Below, one piece after another: positions 1 to 5,012 of a stretch of 5,012 nucleotides of DNA; the stretch's first letter is position 1, and every line of letters starts with the position of its first letter. Made by a program: the position numbers and the translations under genes. This DNA is from Deltaproteobacteria bacterium (GTDB lineage: Bacteria > Desulfobacterota > Deferrimicrobia > Deferrimicrobiales > Deferrimicrobiaceae): assembly GCA_021802685.1 (NCBI GenBank), contig JAJZRM010000242.1, positions 1-5,012 on the forward strand. The letters run 5' to 3'. Under the pieces are notes generated by a model. The model ran no database searches. It saw only the letters and a list, made by a program, of their open reading frames with translations, and was not told the origin of the DNA.

Positions 1-58
1 CCGCGCGCCAGTAGGCGTTAATCGCGATAAGATGTTCGGGCCGGAGCGGGTTGTTCAT
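1..58 (-). CDS. Probable phosphoketolase, N-terminal 19 codons only (runs off window)
   Basis: An ATG at 56-58 opens a frame that stays open to the window edge and reads MNNPLRPEHLIAINAYWRA. A Pro-x-x-Leu stretch followed by AYWRA, close to the N-terminus, is what xylulose-5-phosphate/fructose-6-phosphate phosphoketolases show just before their conserved thiamine-diphosphate-enzyme N-terminal region. The partial next codon starts with G, which permits the expected Ala. The start is supported by GGGAGG five bases upstream. These enzymes are cytosolic and use phosphate to split a ketose phosphate into acetyl phosphate plus an aldose phosphate. The gene lies behind the sdhB terminator and a likely -10 box, so it is probably a separate transcription unit. 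The call rests on 19 residues and no catalytic residue is visible. Another protein with a chance AYWRA string cannot be excluded. Confidence 0.68.
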   Translation of the reverse strand, partial: MNNPLRPEHLIAINAYWRA

Positions 59-63
59 GGGCG

Positions 64-69
64 CCTCCC
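64..69 (-). promoter_or_regulatory. Ribosome binding site of the phosphoketolase-like gene
   Basis: GGGAGG on the minus strand lies five bases before the ATG at 56-58. It is the reason for choosing that start in a gene of which only 19 codons are visible. Confidence 0.65.
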
Positions 70-80
70 GTCAACGTAAA

Positions 81-86
81 AGTATA
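81..86 (-). promoter_or_regulatory. Possible -10 element for the phosphoketolase-like gene
   Basis: The minus strand reads TATACT, five of six matches to the sigma70 -10 consensus, in an otherwise GC-rich region, 22 bases before the ATG. It sits between the sdhB terminator and the next gene, where a promoter is expected. No convincing -35 box is found 16-18 bases further upstream (the best has about three of six matches), so either an activator helps or the match is fortuitous. The predicted leader would be short, roughly 15 bases. Confidence 0.45.
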
Positions 87-93
87 CGATAAC

Positions 94-109
94 GCGGCAT
101 GGCGGCATG
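94..109. repeat. Tandem direct repeat, 2 x 8 bp
   Basis: The octamer GCGGCATG (plus strand) occurs twice back to back, at 94-101 and 102-109. The pair covers the expected -35 area of the possible promoter whose -10 is at 81-86. It could be a binding site for an activator or repressor, or a chance duplication in GC-rich DNA. The repeat itself is certain; any function is a guess. Confidence 0.5.
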
Positions 110-126
110 GGGATTCGGCGGGCGCA

Positions 127-160
127 CAAAAATGGGCGGGGGTGCCGCGCACCCCCGCCC
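127..160 (-). terminator. Rho-independent terminator of the sdhCAB operon
   Basis: On the minus strand a perfect 12-bp GC-rich stem (149-160 paired with 134-145, arm sequence GGGCGGGGGTGC) closes a three-base loop. It is followed by an A and five T at 128-133. The stem begins 24 bases after the sdhB stop codon. There is no T-run on the plus-strand side, so it works in the minus direction only. It separates the sdh operon from the next gene. Confidence 0.92.
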
Positions 161-184
161 CGGTTCTAAGACATCGCCTGCGTC

Positions 185-984
185 TTACTCGACCGGCGTG
201 AAAGATCCCGACTTCGCCTTGAAGAGGGCCTTGAGGAATTCGCGGTTCAGGCGGGCGATGAACTTCACGTGGATCCCCTTCGGGCAGACCGCCTGGCATT
301 CGTAATGGTTGGTGCAGTTTCCGAATCCGCAATCCTGCATGGCCTTGATCATCGCGGCGACCCGCTCCGGCGCCTCCACCTGCCCCTGGGGGAGGGCGGC
401 GAACTGGGCCACCTTCGCCCCCGTGAAGAGCATGGCCGCGCCGTTGGGGCATCCCGCGACGCAGGCGCCGCACCCGATGCACTCGGCCGCGTCCATGGAG
501 TAGTCGGCGTCCGCCTTGGGGATGGGAAGCGCGTTTCCGTCGGGCACCCCCCCCGTGTGGCAGGAGACGTATCCCCCCGCCTGGATGACCTTGTCCAGCG
601 CCCCGCGGTCCACCACGAGGTCCCGGAGGATGGGGAAGGCGCGGGCACGCCACGGTTCGAGGTAGATCGTGTCCCCGTCCTTGAACTTCCGCATGTGGAG
701 CTGGCAGACGGTGGTCCGCTCCTGCCCGCCGTGGGCGACGCCGTTGACGACCGTGGAGCACGTCCCGCAGATCCCTTCCCGGCAGTCGTGGTCGAAGGCG
801 ATGGGTTCCTTCCCTTCCTTGATCAGCTCCTCGTTCACCACGTCGAGCATCTCGAGGAAGGAGTGGTGCGGCGTGATGTTCTTCGCGGCGTACGTCTCGA
901 ACCGGCCGGGCTCGGCCGGCCCCTTCTGCCGCCAGACGATCAGCTTCAGGGTCATCGTCCCGTGTTCGGAAGCGTGCTCGCTCA

Positions 985-985
<1 letters not shown>
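185..985 (-). CDS. sdhB: Succinate dehydrogenase/fumarate reductase iron-sulfur subunit
   Basis: This 266-residue subunit passes electrons from the FAD of SdhA to the quinone site in SdhC, on the cytoplasmic face of the membrane. The N-terminal ferredoxin-like domain has the [2Fe-2S] ligands C68, C73, C76 and C94, in a CREGICGTC motif. The C-terminal domain has CIGCGAC (C169, C172, C175) plus C234 for [4Fe-4S], and C179, C224 and C230 for [3Fe-4S]. The spacings of the last four cysteines match the family. The gap from C76 to C94 is longer than in the E. coli and Wolinella proteins, and C219 is an extra cysteine. The ATG at 985 overlaps the sdhA stop (TAATG) and has AAGGAG nine bases upstream. 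A second Met at residue 11, just before the conserved domain, is a less likely start. The gene could equally be named frdB, because sequence alone does not settle the direction of catalysis. Confidence 0.96.
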
Positions 986-2901
<1,916 letters not shown>

Positions 2902-2909
2902 TTTGGTTT

Positions 2910-2916
2910 CCCCCCT
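2910..2916 (-). promoter_or_regulatory. Ribosome binding site of sdhA
   Basis: AGGGGGG on the minus strand overlaps the sdhC TAG stop and sits eight bases before the GTG start of sdhA. The match is weak and the start codon is GTG, so sdhA translation probably depends on ribosomes finishing sdhC. Confidence 0.55.
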
Positions 2917-3586
2917 ATCTGGCGAAAATGCCGACGCCGGCGAGGATGAGCACCGGAATGGCGCTGTATCCGAGCAGGAAGAACACGGAAAGGGCTTTTC
3001 CGATCGCGTTGTACTGCGGCAGGGTCTTGTCGTTGGAAAGCCCGACCGTCTGGGCGATGCTCTGGATCCCGTGGGAAAGGTGGAGGAACAGGGTCACCAT
3101 GGCGGCCAGGTAGATCATGGAGACCGGCGCGATCCGGAACGATTCCCGCACCATGGTGAAGACGTCGAAGCGTCCCTTCGGGTCGGAGCCGAGGACGACG
3201 TCGGGAGTGACGCGGACTGTGAACTGCAGCAGGTGGTATGCGATGAAGGACAGGAGCAGGAGCCCCGTCCAGATCATCGTCTCGCCGGCGAAGGTGGATT
3301 TCAGCATCTTCTTCACCGCGTACTTCTGCGGGTTCGCGCTCCAGTTCTCCAGCGTCAGCAGGACTCCGAAGATCAGGTGGATGGCGAGCATGGCGGCCAT
3401 GAAGATCCGGGAGGCCCACACGAAAGGCCCAAGGCCCTGCAGCTTTTCCGCGTATGCGTTGATGCCGTCGGGTCCGGCGAAGATGGAGAAGTTCCCGAGC
3501 AGGTGCACGATGACGAACAGGAGCATGAAGAACCCGGTGACGCCCATCAACACCTTTCTTCCGACCGTGTTGGAGAGCATCTGCAT
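2915..3586 (-). CDS. sdhC: Succinate dehydrogenase/fumarate reductase cytochrome b subunit (class B, probably di-heme)
   Basis: This 223-residue integral membrane protein anchors SdhAB and exchanges electrons with quinone, most likely menaquinone. Five hydrophobic segments are visible at about residues 12-36, 56-80, 103-125, 154-177 and 196-221, as in the single-anchor class B complexes of Bacillus and Wolinella. Histidines inside helices 1 to 4 (H28, H70, H118 and H172, with H169 nearby) fit the four axial ligands of two b hemes; H28 and H70 fall at the same residue numbers as in Bacillus subtilis SdhC. HLSHGIQS is the helix-4 signature. The start at 3586 follows AGAGGTGAGG. A second ATG two codons later (3578-3580) is equally spaced for the inner GAGG, so the exact start is uncertain by two residues. 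It is the first gene of the operon, 13 bases ahead of sdhA. Confidence 0.94.
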   Translation of the reverse strand: MQMLSNTVGRKVLMGVTGFFMLLFVIVHLLGNFSIFAGPDGINAYAEKLQGLGPFVWASRIFMAAMLAIHLIFGVLLTLENWSANPQKYAVKKMLKSTFAGETMIWTGLLLLSFIAYHLLQFTVRVTPDVVLGSDPKGRFDVFTMVRESFRIAPVSMIYLAAMVTLFLHLSHGIQSIAQTVGLSNDKTLPQYNAIGKALSVFFLLGYSAIPVLILAGVGIFAR

Positions 3587-3590
3587 AAGC

Positions 3591-3600
3591 CCTCACCTCT
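3591..3600 (-). promoter_or_regulatory. Ribosome binding site of sdhC
   Basis: AGAGGTGAGG on the minus strand ends four bases before the ATG at 3586. The outer AGAGG is nine bases from that ATG, while the inner GAGG is ten bases from the second ATG at 3580, so both starts are possible. Confidence 0.7.
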
Positions 3601-3616
3601 TTCTTCTGGATTGTTT

Positions 3617-3633
3617 GCGCCCTTGATAGGCGC
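3617..3633 (-). other. Small hairpin in the sdhC leader
   Basis: On the minus strand GCGCC (3629-3633) pairs with GGCGC (3617-3621) around a seven-base loop, TATCAAG. It lies between the predicted transcription start and the ribosome binding site. It is followed by AAACAATCC, not a T-run, so it is not an intrinsic terminator. It could stabilise the transcript, or it may mean nothing; a five-bp stem is expected by chance at this GC content. Confidence 0.3.
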
Positions 3634-3662
3634 GATGCGATACGGGGATGGGAATGCAATAA

Positions 3663-3692
3663 AGGATAGGACCAATGAAACGCGGATGTCAA
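3663..3692 (-). promoter_or_regulatory. Sigma70-type promoter of the sdhCAB operon
   Basis: The minus strand carries TTGACA (3687-3692, a perfect -35) and TATCCT (3663-3668, four of six in the -10 including the key T, A and final T), separated by 18 bp. Initiation would be near 3655, giving a leader of about 70 bases. This is the only AT-richer stretch in the neighbourhood and sits exactly in the gap before the first sdh gene. TACATGTA, an 8-bp palindrome just upstream (3693-3700), might bind a regulator. Confidence 0.75.
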
Positions 3693-3708
3693 TTACATGT
3701 ATTGCCCT

Positions 3709-5012
3709 TCATCCGAACACCTGGGAGACGTACCGGCGCAGGTCCCCCTCGAAATCGTGCCCGAATCCCCCCCGGTACACCACCGTCGTGGCGATCTCGA
3801 CGGCCAGGATCGCGGAGCGGTACTTGACGGGAAGGCGGGAAACCCTCCGCCGGTACCGGGCCCGCCCGCGGAGGAACGCGGGGAGATGCGCCAGCAGCGC
3901 CCGGCGGTAGGGGAGGGAGAGCGACATCCCCGGCCGGGCCTGGAAGAACTCGAACAGCCGCGCGTACTGCTCGTTGATCTCCAGGCTGAGCGCGTCGGAG
4001 ATCTCCGTGTACGTCCGCGAGGGGTTTTCCCGCTTCCTGCGGAAGATGAGATCCGCCTCCTCCTCCGCGCGCCTCGCGAGGATCGACAGCACGTCGCGGA
4101 CGTACTCCTCCTTGTGGGCCAGGAACTCCTTTTCCGTCATCAGCAGGTTCCCGATGATCTCGTACGACGATGAGATGACGCCGCACTTGTTCGCCGAGGC
4201 GTCCCGCAGGATCACCACCCCCCGCTCCTGCAGGCGCGCCCGCGCCTCCGGGGAGAAGAACGAATTCGCCCCCTCGACGATCACCCTCGCCGACGGGGCG
4301 CCGTCCCCGCCGAAGAACCTCTGCCAGTTCGTCCCGTCCACCGTCTCGGGGCGTCCCCCCGCCGGAAGGAACAGGTCGGCGGGCACGGTGAAGACGAGGC
4401 CGTCGAACTCCTTGTTGAACTCGTCCGCCGTGATCCATGACGGCGACACGCCGCCCTCGGTGCGGTCCGCCCGCTTGAACAGCTCGCGCATCCCTTCCGT
4501 GCGCCGCTCGTTCCGGTAGAGGAGGAACCCGCCCGGGTGGAGCTTCTCCGGCCGGAACGCCTCGACGTCGCCGGAGAGGACGATCCGGGACAGCTCGGCC
4601 CGGTCGAGCCCCTTCGGATCGCACAGCGCCCCCGTGCCGTCGAGGATCAGCCGGATCTCGGCCTTCGGGCATTCCCGGAGCAGGATCCGCATGGAGTTCC
4701 CGGCGACGTCCCCGTTGGGCCCGCCGGTGAACTTCACGGAGAAGGCGTCCGACCGGATGTCCGTCCCGGCCTGCCGCATGGCGATCTCGGCGAACTTGAC
4801 CACCCCGGTGGAGGTTACGCCGTACTCCTTGTGGTTGATCCCCGCCCGCTTGCTCGACATGATGCCGATGCCGAGCATGTACCCGCGGCGGGCCGAGAGC
4901 GCGGCGATCGTCTCGATCATCGAATCGTGCATGTTCTCGTCGGGACCCAGCTCGATCGCCTCGTCCTCCCCGTAATAGTCCACCACCCGGGGGTCCTTCG
5001 CCCGGCCGCCCT
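3709..5012 (-). CDS. NAD-type glutamate dehydrogenase, large Gdh2-like class, C-terminal part (5' end outside window)
   Basis: The enzyme oxidatively deaminates glutamate to 2-oxoglutarate and ammonia in the cytosol, usually with NAD. The frame is open to the window edge, so the GTG at 4986 is internal; upstream codons continue the protein as GRAKDPRV. Numbering from that GTG: GPDENM at 14-19, INHKEYGVTSTG at 50-61, the dinucleotide-binding loop TGGPNGDVAGN at 87-97, EGAN at 238-241, and ASANKCGV at 263-270. The GGPxGD form of the nucleotide loop and the NHKxYGVTS block are typical of the large NAD enzymes related to fungal Gdh2, not of the 45-50 kDa hexameric type. A helical C-terminal tail ends at the TGA at 3709-3711. 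The full gene should be roughly twice or more the visible length. A close amino-acid dehydrogenase relative is possible but less likely. Confidence 0.9.
   Translation of the reverse strand, partial: GGRAKDPRVVDYYGEDEAIELGPDENMHDSMIETIAALSARRGYMLGIGIMSSKRAGINHKEYGVTSTGVVKFAEIAMRQAGTDIRSDAFSVKFTGGPNGDVAGNSMRILLRECPKAEIRLILDGTGALCDPKGLDRAELSRIVLSGDVEAFRPEKLHPGGFLLYRNERRTEGMRELFKRADRTEGGVSPSWITADEFNKEFDGLVFTVPADLFLPAGGRPETVDGTNWQRFFGGDGAPSARVIVEGANSFFSPEARARLQERGVVILRDASANKCGVISSSYEIIGNLLMTEKEFLAHKEEYVRDVLSILARRAEEEADLIFRRKRENPSRTYTEISDALSLEINEQYARLFEFFQARPGMSLSLPYRRALLAHLPAFLRGRARYRRRVSRLPVKYRSAILAVEIATTVVYRGGFGHDFEGDLRRYVSQVFG

Noticed and set aside
134..160. The long GC-rich inverted repeat as a possible mobile-element end or regulatory RNA
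   Set aside because: Its position 24 bases after the sdhB stop and the T-run on one side only make a simple intrinsic terminator the full explanation.
18..761. A 247-codon minus-strand frame overlapping sdhB and the operon terminator
   Set aside because: It is an out-of-frame reading of sdhB, dominated by Arg, Gly, Pro and His, and it runs through the terminator hairpin and the start of the next gene.
3689..4672. A 327-codon minus-strand frame inside the glutamate dehydrogenase gene
   Set aside because: It is a frame-shifted shadow rich in Arg, Gly, Pro and Ala. The true frame contains the conserved dehydrogenase motifs.
4984..4986. GTG as the start codon of the glutamate dehydrogenase
   Set aside because: The frame continues upstream without a stop to the window edge, and the residues just before it (DPRV) read on smoothly into DYYGEDE and GPDENM, so this is an internal valine.

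Overview
This is an ordinary stretch of core metabolism from a GC-rich bacterium. Everything supported is on the minus strand. The best match I can make from memory is a Geobacter-like or other Desulfobacterota/deltaproteobacterial lineage. That rests on a CAB-ordered succinate dehydrogenase/fumarate reductase of the Geobacter FrdCAB kind beside a large NAD-type glutamate dehydrogenase related to fungal Gdh2. The lineage is an inference, not something the sequence proves.

Reading in the direction of transcription (high to low coordinates): positions 5012-3709 hold the C-terminal part of the glutamate dehydrogenase, whose 5' end lies outside the window. A 122-base gap (3708-3587) follows, with a good sigma70-type promoter (TTGACA, 18 bp, TATCCT), a small leader hairpin and the sdhC ribosome binding site. 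The compact operon sdhC (3586-2915), sdhA (2901-985), sdhB (985-185) comes next, with a 13-base gap and then a 1-base TAATG overlap. A strong rho-independent terminator at 127-160 closes it. A new gene begins at position 58 and runs off the window. Its first 19 codons look like the N-terminus of a xylulose-5-phosphate/fructose-6-phosphate phosphoketolase.

The three Sdh/Frd subunits make a complete class B complex. SdhA is the FAD-bearing catalytic subunit, SdhB carries three Fe-S clusters, and SdhC is a five-helix, probably di-heme cytochrome b anchor that would use menaquinone. All catalytic and cofactor residues I looked for are present. Glutamate dehydrogenase would feed 2-oxoglutarate into the same part of the TCA cycle, so the neighbourhood is metabolically coherent, although the promoter suggests sdhCAB has its own start.

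I found no mobile element, CRISPR array, RNA gene or defence-like system, and no evidence for an undescribed system. The findings below are modest points about regulation and enzyme direction.
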